8,732 bases of DNA from Methanobacteriota archaeon (lineage in GTDB: Archaea; Hydrothermarchaeota; Hydrothermarchaeia; Hydrothermarchaeales; SZUA-236): NCBI GenBank assembly GCA_003695745.1, contig RFHW01000048.1, positions 1 through 8,732 on the forward strand. Reading direction: 5' to 3'. The notes beneath the pieces were generated by a model. The model had not been told where the DNA came from and searched no databases. It saw only the letters and a list, made by a program, of their open reading frames with translations. Positions 5,032 to 8,732 of the stretch are shown here, piece after piece. Both the position numbers and the translations under genes were made by a program. How positions within the stretch are numbered: position 1 is the stretch's first letter; the number at the start of each line of letters is the position of its first letter.

Positions 5032-5229
5032 ATGACGGGTGCGGAGGAGTTCGAGCCAAAAGGTGCTCTTACATTCACCCTGCTCTTCGCAGCGGCGCTG
5101 CTCATCCTATGGTTCGCCATGTACGCGCTCCTTCAGTCATGGCTCTGGTTCATAGGGATCCTCATCTTCCCCTACCTCACGGCCATAGCAGGCGTCGTGG
5201 GCGCAACACCCATGGGAACCGCCCCTTAA
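5032..5229 (+). CDS. Cytochrome c oxidase subunit IIa-like small membrane protein
   Basis: A 65-residue protein with two probable membrane helices. The first part, EEFEPKGALTFTLLF followed by a helix ending FAMYALLQS, strongly resembles the 34-residue subunit IIa of the ba3-type heme-copper oxidase of Thermus, which also has PKGAL leading into a single helix ending in a Y-A motif. Residues about 37-57 add a second hydrophobic segment not found in the Thermus subunit. Subunit IIa genes normally stand next to oxidase subunits II and I, but here the next gene is a regulator 15 bases downstream, and the divergent gene is the broken ctaB. The ribosome binding site GGAGAGG lies 8 bases before the ATG. 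The promoter carries the shared operator. The match is from memory of the family rather than a search, so it is likely but not certain. Confidence 0.72.
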   Translation: MTGAEEFEPKGALTFTLLFAAALLILWFAMYALLQSWLWFIGILIFPYLTAIAGVVGATPMGTAP

Positions 5230-5244
5230 AGAATCAGTGCTTGC

Positions 5245-5982
5245 ATGAAAAAAAGCGATTTTGAGCTGTACGCCACAAAGAACACGGTGGTTGTTGTCAA
5301 GGGCAAGGTCAAGCGCCAGATACTGCGCCTCCTACAGGAGAGGAGCCTTGGCTTCGACGAGATAGTGGAGGCCACCCACAAGGCCAAGTCCACCATATCC
5401 AAACACCTGCAGGAGCTTGAGGAAGAAGGGCTTATAGCCTCCTTTGAGGACAGGGCGGACAGGCGCAAGAAACACTATGCCCTGAAGAGCAGGCTCGTTG
5501 GCATAAGCGCAGAGGGCTCTCCAAGCTTTGACAGAAAGACCATTGAGGACGTGGCCAGCGCCCTTGGAGACCCGGCGGCCTTCATAAACGCTGTGATGCG
5601 CTCCATCAGATACAAGTTCGACTCCCTCGGGATGGATGTGGCGCCCACGCTCTATCAGCTGGGGACAGAGATAGGCACGGTCATCGCCAGGGATATGAGG
5701 GCCAGCGACCTGAAGGGCGTAATAGAGGAGGTGAAGCGCTTCTGGGAGAGCCATGACCTTGGCAACGTGGAGGTCCTGTCGGAAAAGCCCCTCACCTTCA
5801 TCGTGACGAACTGCTACGAGTGCTCTGACATGCCGAATGTGGGGAGGACGCTCTGCGCCTTCGACGAGGGCATAGTAAGCGCCATCCTGCAGAGGCGGCT
5901 TGGCCAGCCCTACAGGGCGAAGGAGATAGAGTGCGCTGGCACAGGCCACGACCACTGCAAGTTCCTGGTCACACCCAGATAA
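5245..5982 (+). CDS. wHTH-V4R transcriptional regulator
   Basis: A 245-residue protein with an ArsR/MarR-like winged helix-turn-helix (about 19-80; recognition helix AKSTISKHLQELEEEGL, wing FEDRADRRKKHYAL) followed by a 4-vinyl-reductase (V4R) ligand domain (about 100-242). The V4R part has C190 and C193 (CYEC), C204, C230 (EIEC) and C238 (HDHC), the usual cysteine pattern of this domain, which may hold a metal, Fe-S or tetrapyrrole-type ligand; the ligand here is unknown. It lies 15 bases after the coxIIa-like gene and is probably cotranscribed with it from the operator-bearing promoter, so it may regulate itself. Neighbours suggest it senses oxygen, redox state, iron or heme. The start ATG 5245 lacks a clear ribosome binding site, which fits translation coupled to the upstream gene. 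Confidence 0.9.
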   Translation: MKKSDFELYATKNTVVVVKGKVKRQILRLLQERSLGFDEIVEATHKAKSTISKHLQELEEEGLIASFEDRADRRKKHYALKSRLVGISAEGSPSFDRKTIEDVASALGDPAAFINAVMRSIRYKFDSLGMDVAPTLYQLGTEIGTVIARDMRASDLKGVIEEVKRFWESHDLGNVEVLSEKPLTFIVTNCYECSDMPNVGRTLCAFDEGIVSAILQRRLGQPYRAKEIECAGTGHDHCKFLVTPR

Positions 5983-6024
5983 AGGGAGCCCGGTCCACCT
6001 GTGAGCGGAGTGGGTGCAAAAGCC

Positions 6025-6032
6025 CTTAAATA
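6025..6032 (+). promoter_or_regulatory. TATA box for the 437-residue membrane protein
   Basis: CTTAAATA lies about 29 bases before ATG 6058, the spacing expected of a leaderless archaeal transcript. This supports ATG 6058 over the upstream in-frame GTG at 6001, which would lie before the TATA box. Confidence 0.5.
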
Positions 6033-6057
6033 CCATGGGGCTGCAGAGATTCATATC

Positions 6058-7371
6058 ATGCCCGCAAAAGAGCCTCCCACAGCGGCCCGTTACTTCTATT
6101 TCCACGTTGAGAACAGCGAGGAGATAAAGAGGCTGTGGAAGACCCTTGGCGAGAGGAGCGGCGTGGAGGTCAAGCCTGAAGACACCTCCAAGATCGTAAA
6201 AGAGGCCTTTCAAAGCCACGGCACCACAAGGATAGCGGGCGCCCGGGGCAGGGATGTGGAGCTCTCCATCCTCCTTTACAGGAACATCGTCATCCTCTCC
6301 GCCTTCTTTTACTCCTCTGAAGGATACAGGAAGCTCCAGGAGAGGGTCGCACAAAAGGAGCTCCCTGGAACCGATGTCTCCATAGGCGGGGCGACGGTGA
6401 GGATCGTGAAGGGGAAAGAGGCTGCCTCGGAGATCAAGGAGGTGGGCAGGGGCTACGGCCAGATCGAGACAGCTCTGGGACAGCTCTACCAGTTCGAGGA
6501 GGAGCCCGGACACAAGGACCACCTTTATCTCCTGCAGCTGAAGGCCCGGCCAGAGGAGCTGGAGCACTTCCTCACACTTCACTTCCCAGTCTTCGACTTC
6601 TCCATACACAAGCTCCATATGGAGCGCGACTACTTCAGGAACCAGCGCAAGTGGATTGTCAAGGAGAAGGCGGAGATCGACAAGACCATCGGCGACATCC
6701 TCCACAAAAGGATCGTGGGCGAGACCCTGAACCCCCAGTTCATAGAGGCCCTTGAAAAGGAGATAGATATCCTCTCCACAAAATACGCCATTCTTGTGAA
6801 CGACGGCCATCTCATAAGGAAGGCGAGAACGGTGCTTGAGAGAGACACCCTTGAGGTGCACAGGAACCTGGAGGGCTTCGGCCGCTCTCCGGAGGGAGGG
6901 CTCTCCATACTCAGGGAGACAGAAGGGCTCATAAAGACGCTGAAAGAGGACGAGACCTCCATCAGCTACGCCATCAAGAACACCAAGACCGCCATCGACA
7001 CGGTGCGCACCAACGTGGACCTCCTCAGGAGCAGGGAGAACATCCTCCTCCAGGAGAAAGGCGTCTCCTATCAGGTGGCGGCGGCAGTCCTTGAGTTCAT
7101 CATCATCTTCTACTACAGCATCGCCTCATGGGAGCATCTCATTGGCGCCCACCGCATGGAGCTCATACCCCCTACGCTCAGGTTTATCTCGATCTTCCTC
7201 TTCACCACCCTCGCCGTTGTGCTCACACACTATGTGGGCGAAAGCTACCGCGAAGGCTGGAAACTGAACAACGGGATGATAATCACAGGGGCGCTCCTGC
7301 TGGCCGCATTCATCTACATCACGTACCTCTCAATCCAGACAGGAAGGCTACCTGTTGAGGTCGCTCATTAA
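6058..7371 (+). CDS. Membrane protein of unknown function with large soluble N-terminal region and three C-terminal helices
   Basis: A 437-residue protein I do not recognise. Residues 1 to about 335 are soluble. The first 165 or so are mixed alpha/beta (starting MPAKEPPTAARYFYFHVENS). About 185-330 is charged and helical, with long Glu/Lys/Arg-rich stretches such as KWIVKEKAEIDKTIGDIL and a segment around 295-325 likely to form a coiled coil. Three hydrophobic helices follow at about 336-362, 374-394 and 407-426, with the short tail QTGRLPVEVAH. Soluble domain, long helices and a small C-terminal membrane bundle recall the layout of CorA-like or DUF155-like proteins, but no signature such as GMN is visible. 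It has its own TATA box and runs in the regulator's direction 75 bases after it. Its last 24 bases overlap the end of the convergent half-ferritin gene. Confidence 0.88.
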   Translation: MPAKEPPTAARYFYFHVENSEEIKRLWKTLGERSGVEVKPEDTSKIVKEAFQSHGTTRIAGARGRDVELSILLYRNIVILSAFFYSSEGYRKLQERVAQKELPGTDVSIGGATVRIVKGKEAASEIKEVGRGYGQIETALGQLYQFEEEPGHKDHLYLLQLKARPEELEHFLTLHFPVFDFSIHKLHMERDYFRNQRKWIVKEKAEIDKTIGDILHKRIVGETLNPQFIEALEKEIDILSTKYAILVNDGHLIRKARTVLERDTLEVHRNLEGFGRSPEGGLSILRETEGLIKTLKEDETSISYAIKNTKTAIDTVRTNVDLLRSRENILLQEKGVSYQVAAAVLEFIIIFYYSIASWEHLIGAHRMELIPPTLRFISIFLFTTLAVVLTHYVGESYREGWKLNNGMIITGALLLAAFIYITYLSIQTGRLPVEVAH

Positions 7372-7548
7372 CCTGACAGCCGCAAGCCTCTCCCGAAGCA
7401 CCTTCTCATGATGCTCCTCATCCCGCGCCAGCTGCTCCAGCGCCGCCCTCGTCTCAGGATCAGGGGCGTCCTTTGCAAGCTCCAGATACTTCTCCCGATC
7501 CTTCCTTTCGGATTCAATGGCCTCTGTAAGTATCTCCACGATGTCCAT
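7348..7548 (-). CDS. Half-length ferritin-like (rubrerythrin-type) protein B
   Basis: A 66-residue protein predicted to form two helices. Helix 1 carries E14 in IESERKDREKY and helix 2 carries E44-x2-H47 in ARDEEHHEK, the ligand set of one half of a rubrerythrin-like four-helix diiron bundle. A loop APDPE separates them, and ERLAAVRLM ends the second helix. It aligns without gaps with the gene just upstream. Two such subunits would be needed to build one diiron site, as in encapsulated ferritins. It starts 4 bases after its paralogue's stop with AGAGGA just before the ATG, so both are cotranscribed. The 3' end overlaps the convergent 437-residue gene by 24 bases. Iron handling or peroxide defence is likely; the precise activity is unknown. 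Confidence 0.85.
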   Translation of the reverse strand: MDIVEILTEAIESERKDREKYLELAKDAPDPETRAALEQLARDEEHHEKVLRERLAAVRLMSDLNR

Positions 7549-7552
7549 TCCT

Positions 7553-7750
7553 CTAGTCCCTCATAAGCCGAAGGGCTGTAAGCCTCTCTGACAGCGTCTT
7601 CTCATGACCCTCCTCTTCCTGCGCCAGCTCCCGAAAAAGAGCCCTCATCTCAGGCGTCTCAGCCTTTTCAGAGAGTCGGCTGAACCTCTCTTTCATGTGC
7701 CTTTCCACTTTAATGATCTCCTCAAGGGTCTCGATCATCTCATCGCTCAT
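7553..7750 (-). CDS. Half-length ferritin-like (rubrerythrin-type) protein A
   Basis: A 65-residue two-helix protein paralogous to the next gene. Helix 1 has E16 in IIKVERHMKERF, the loop is AETPE, and helix 2 has E46-x2-H49 in AQEEEGHEK, ending SERLTALRLMRD. Both paralogues keep one Glu plus one ExxH, a half diiron site, so they may pair with each other or with themselves. The ATG lies about 27 bases after the centre of a TATA box, implying a leaderless message, and there is no ribosome binding site. COG1633-type ferritin-like proteins are usually about 130-160 residues with both halves fused; this pair could descend from a split or from the ancestral half unit. Confidence 0.85.
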   Translation of the reverse strand: MSDEMIETLEEIIKVERHMKERFSRLSEKAETPEMRALFRELAQEEEGHEKTLSERLTALRLMRD

Positions 7751-7772
7751 AGCCGAATAATAACACCACAGG

Positions 7773-7783
7773 GTTATAAAAAA
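7773..7783 (-). promoter_or_regulatory. TATA box for the half-ferritin pair
   Basis: The minus strand reads TTTTTTATAAC, preceded by a purine-rich GGAAAGG that could be BRE. Its centre is about 27 bases before ATG 7750, so transcription probably starts at the A of the start codon. Confidence 0.6.
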
Positions 7784-7945
7784 CCTTTCCTTCCACCCTT
7801 TTCCGCTCGCCCTAATCCCATTCTGGGATGTACGTGCTCACGCAAAAGCGTGGGCGGAAAAATGCGGCCCAAAAATACAAGAGACAAAAGCGCAGCCGGA
7901 AAAACAGGAGATCTCAGCAGAGCTGAAATCGGGTTTAGGGGGTCT

Positions 7946-7981
7946 TATTAGCTTTGCTAATATTATCCGTGTGCCGGATAA
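7946..7981. other. Two adjacent hairpins
   Basis: TATTAGC-TTT-GCTAATA (7946-7962) has a 7-bp stem, directly followed by TTATCCG-TGTGC-CGGATAA (7963-7981), also 7 bp. Next to them is the 16-base A run. On the minus strand they come just after a T16 tract and could mark the 3' end of a transcript from the tRNA side. Confidence 0.55.
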
Positions 7982-7984
7982 GGG

Positions 7985-8000
7985 AAAAAAAAAAAAAAAA
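7985..8000 (-). terminator. T16 tract, probable archaeal terminator
   Basis: Sixteen A on the plus strand means sixteen T on the minus strand, 12 bases past the 3' end of the tRNA-like fragment and before the leftward half-ferritin genes. Archaeal RNA polymerase terminates on T tracts, so this should stop leftward transcription from the tRNA region. The equivalent tract after tRNA-Lys (8310-8314) has only five T. A homopolymer of this length can also be miscounted by sequencing. Confidence 0.6.
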
Positions 8001-8040
8001 GGGGGATTGCAATGGGTCCGACGGGATTTGAACCCGCGAC
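7996..8040. repeat. 45-bp direct repeat, copy 1
   Basis: This is identical to 8310-8354. It starts in an A run, passes through GGGGGATTGCAA and ends with the tRNA acceptor 3' strand and T-arm, GGTCCGACGGGATTTGAACC and a few further bases. Identity stops abruptly at 8041/8355, where the anticodon side begins. Confidence 0.95.
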
Positions 8041-8087
8041 GCAGGAGGCTGCCGCCTCCTAGCGTTCTACCTCCGCTCCATTCTTCT
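8013..8087 (-). pseudogene. Truncated tRNA-like sequence (3' half intact)
   Basis: Read on the minus strand, the T-arm GCGGG-TTCAAAT-CCCGT, the acceptor 3' strand CGGACCC and discriminator A are the same as in tRNA-Lys. A D-arm-like AGCG-GAGGTAGAA-CGCT is present. The middle hairpin is a 7-bp stem AGGAGGC/GCCTCCT with only GGCA in the loop, 18 bases in total, which cannot give the standard 17-base anticodon arm with a 7-base loop. No GGGTCCG partner for the acceptor exists where the 5' end should be (it reads GAAGAAT). It is therefore a decayed or chimeric tRNA copy, or a tRNA-like RNA, not a working tRNA as read here. Confidence 0.6.
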
Positions 8088-8109
8088 TCCAGTCGAATGG
8101 AGATTCGAC
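8076..8109. other. Two mutually exclusive hairpins
   Basis: CTCCATTC (8076-8083) pairs with GAATGGAG (8095-8102), while GTCGAAT (8092-8098) pairs with ATTCGAC (8103-8109). Both stems use 8095-8098, so they cannot form together. They lie just 5' of the tRNA-like fragment on the minus strand. Confidence 0.5.
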
Positions 8110-8286
8110 CAGTTGGGAGAATCGGGTTTTTGGGGTTCATTATAAGCTCTTGCTCATATCTATCCGTGTGACTGATAAGGGACCTCTTTCCCTTCGCCCT
8201 AATTTTTACAAATTACGTGCTCAGGCAAAAATCTGGACCAAAAAAAGGGATTTGGAGATTCGACTGACAGGGAGAATCGGGTTTAG

Positions 8287-8318
8287 GGGGTCCGCAAAGA
8301 CCCCTTTACAAAAAGGGG
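8287..8318. other. Alternative G/C hairpins after tRNA-Lys
   Basis: GGGGTC (8287-8292) pairs with GACCCC (8299-8304), and CCCCTT (8301-8306) pairs with AAGGGG (8313-8318). The CCCC at 8301-8304 is shared, so the stems compete. On the minus strand they come directly after the tRNA 3' end and its short T5 tract, and might form the tRNA trailer or terminator structure. Confidence 0.5.
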
Positions 8319-8354
8319 GATTGCAATGGGTCCGACGGGATTTGAACCCGCGAC
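8310..8354. repeat. 45-bp direct repeat, copy 2
   Basis: Exact copy of 7996-8040. Here it forms the real 3' part of tRNA-Lys plus its trailer. Two copies only 314 bases apart point to local duplication. Confidence 0.95.
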
Positions 8355-8401
8355 AGCCGGCTTAAAAGGCCGGTACTCTAGCCAGACTGAGCTACGGACC
8401 C
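8327..8401 (-). tRNA. tRNA-Lys (anticodon TTT)
   Basis: A complete 75-base cloverleaf on the minus strand. The acceptor GGGTCCG pairs with CGGACCC, and the discriminator is A. The D-arm begins GCTCAGTCTGGCTAGAGT. The anticodon stem CCGGC/GCCGG encloses loop CTTTTAA, so the anticodon is TTT for lysine. The T-arm is GCGGG-TTCAAAT-CCCGT. CCA is not encoded (TTGCAA follows), usual for many archaeal tRNAs, and no intron is present. A TATA box lies at 8444-8453, and a short T5 tract follows the trailer at 8310-8314. Confidence 0.97.
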
Positions 8402-8443
8402 CTAGAGGGGATTTCGATGTTGGTCTTTTCCCCTCAGGTGGCT

Positions 8444-8453
8444 TATATATTTT
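8444..8453 (-). promoter_or_regulatory. TATA box of tRNA-Lys
   Basis: The minus strand reads AAAATATATA (extended by AG) about 48 bases before the mature tRNA 5' end. Transcription would start near 8423, leaving a 5' leader of about 20 bases to be removed by RNase P. Confidence 0.6.
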
Positions 8454-8489
8454 AGTGCTAATTTGGGAGACTGTGCTCGGAGGATGGTT

Positions 8490-8564
8490 TTAGTCTTTTT
8501 TGTGGCCTTCAGCTTGTCCTCTCAAGATCTTAGGGTTATCTGCAAGGCCCTCAGGCTCTTTCAT
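8490..8564 (-). CDS. Possible 24-residue coupled peptide after mvhD
   Basis: The mvhD stop overlaps an ATG (ATGA), and that frame encodes a 24-residue hydrophilic peptide beginning MKEPEGLADNPKILRG and ending GHKKD, closed by TAA. GAGGAAAAGGCAGAGG upstream could bind the ribosome. It matches no family I know and could be a chance frame or the remnant of a longer downstream gene. The overlap with mvhD is the only real support. Confidence 0.25.
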   Translation of the reverse strand: MKEPEGLADNPKILRGQAEGHKKD

Positions 8565-8732
8565 GCCTCTGCCTTTTCCTCTGGCTGCTGGGGTGTGATC
8601 TTGCCGGGCGGTCCGAGCTCTTTGAGCTTCTCCGCCATCTCGATAACCACCTGCTGGAACTTGGCGCCTTCTGAGGCGCTGATCCACTCGAGCCTGAAGC
8701 GCTCCGGCTCTATGCCCCTTTCCTCCATCCAC
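8561..8732 (-). CDS. mvhD: MvhD-like hydrogenase/heterodisulfide reductase iron-sulfur subunit, C-terminal part
   Basis: The last 56 residues of a gene that enters from the right edge. The segment IEPERFRLEWISASEGAKF, followed by an amphipathic helix ending EKLKELGPPGK, is the conserved C-terminus of MvhD, the small [2Fe-2S] subunit linking [NiFe] hydrogenase or formate dehydrogenase to HdrABC in electron-bifurcating complexes. The tail ITPQQPEEKAEA is an unconserved extension. The cluster-binding cysteines would lie further upstream, outside the window. This indicates an anaerobic metabolism based on Hdr-type bifurcation. Downstream on the same strand come a possible tiny peptide and then tRNA-Lys with its own promoter. 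Confidence 0.88.
   Translation of the reverse strand, partial: WMEERGIEPERFRLEWISASEGAKFQQVVIEMAEKLKELGPPGKITPQQPEEKAEA

Larger units (their letters stand above)
7795..8326. repeat. Diverged tandem repeat region rich in hairpins, downstream of tRNA-Lys
   Basis: This stretch without a credible gene is built of degenerate direct copies. CGCCCTAAT followed by TACGTGCTCA-GCAAAA occurs at 7808-7847 and 8195-8230. GGAGATT-type sequence leading to ATCGGGTTT and a G run occurs three times (7907-7943, 8099-8138, 8254-8293). TATCCGTGTG leading to GATAAGGGA occurs at 7965-7984 and 8161-8182. The block next to the tRNA is repeated exactly (see the separate entries). Perfect hairpins include 7946-7962, 7963-7981, 8043-8060, 8076-8102, 8092-8109, 8287-8304 and 8301-8318. 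Frames through here read across tRNA sequence and are not protein-like. The pattern suggests an old tandem duplication of the tRNA-Lys 3' flank, drifting without coding constraint. Confidence 0.75.

Noticed and set aside
6001..6057. GTG 6001 as start of the 437-residue protein
   Set aside because: It precedes a well-placed TATA box at 6025-6032. ATG 6058 fits a leaderless transcript, as for the other first genes here.
5332..6861. A 509-codon open frame on the minus strand
   Set aside because: It lies opposite the regulator and the 437-residue protein, whose frames have clear domain motifs. Its composition is that of a GC-rich antisense shadow with no recognisable family.
7795..8354. CRISPR array
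   Set aside because: Copies are few, diverged, of different lengths and unevenly spaced, and no Cas genes are present.
7996..8354. Integrated mobile element bounded by tRNA attachment sites
   Set aside because: Only 269 bases lie between the repeats, with no integrase or other gene. An excision scar is possible but not supported over simple duplication.
7971..8365. Plus-strand frames of 66 and 71 codons ending in a VRRDLNPR-type peptide
   Set aside because: That peptide is a translation of the antisense of the tRNA T-arm, a known artefact around tRNA genes.
8490..8732. An 80-codon minus-strand frame read as one protein
   Set aside because: The overlapping frame 8561-8732 carries the MvhD C-terminus; only the last 24 codons of the 80-codon frame could be real.

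Overview
The window looks like chromosomal DNA from a moderately GC-rich archaeon, probably an uncultivated euryarchaeal-type lineage with an anaerobic or microaerobic lifestyle. The evidence is archaeal TATA boxes about 23-29 bases before start codons (several genes look leaderless), a tRNA-Lys gene without an encoded CCA, an IscS of the unusual lysine-less type known from Archaeoglobus, a regulator with an N-terminal winged helix and a V4R domain of the sort common in methanogens, and the end of an MvhD-type hydrogenase/heterodisulfide reductase subunit. The exact lineage cannot be read from the sequence.

Layout. A partial membrane protein (1-170, minus) lies at the left edge. From 4517 down to 337 runs a tightly packed nine-gene minus-strand operon: lipoprotein cytochrome c, one-iron superoxide reductase, rubrerythrin without its rubredoxin domain, a separate 37-residue rubredoxin-like protein, TusA-like sulfur carrier, IscS-like protein, IscU scaffold, a 45-residue TRASH-like metal-binding protein, and a cysteine-free flavoprotein of the ferredoxin/thioredoxin reductase superfamily. 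The 37- and 45-residue genes are very short but are supported by ribosome binding sites and tight packing. Upstream lies a broken heme O/A synthase (ctaB) remnant (4960-4588, minus). Divergent from it are a cytochrome oxidase subunit IIa-like membrane protein (5032-5229) and a wHTH-V4R regulator (5245-5982). A 437-residue membrane protein of unknown function follows (6058-7371). Convergent with it is a pair of 65/66-residue half-ferritin paralogues (7750-7348, minus). Positions 7751-8326 hold no credible gene but contain diverged tandem repeats, many hairpins and a truncated tRNA-like copy next to an intact tRNA-Lys(TTT). The right edge holds the C-terminus of MvhD and a possible 24-residue coupled peptide.

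How it fits together. The operon joins reductive detoxification of superoxide and peroxide (flavoprotein, rubredoxin-like carrier, superoxide reductase, rubrerythrin) with Fe-S cluster building or repair (TusA, IscS-like, IscU), headed by a membrane-anchored cytochrome c. A palindrome of the form TTCGT-N6-AYGAA sits at the predicted transcription start of this operon and again in the ctaB/coxIIa divergent promoter, beside the regulator gene. I infer one redox- or oxygen-responsive regulon. The broken ctaB and the oxidase small subunit with no oxidase subunit I or II nearby suggest either the remains of, or a divorced accessory set for, a heme-copper oxidase.
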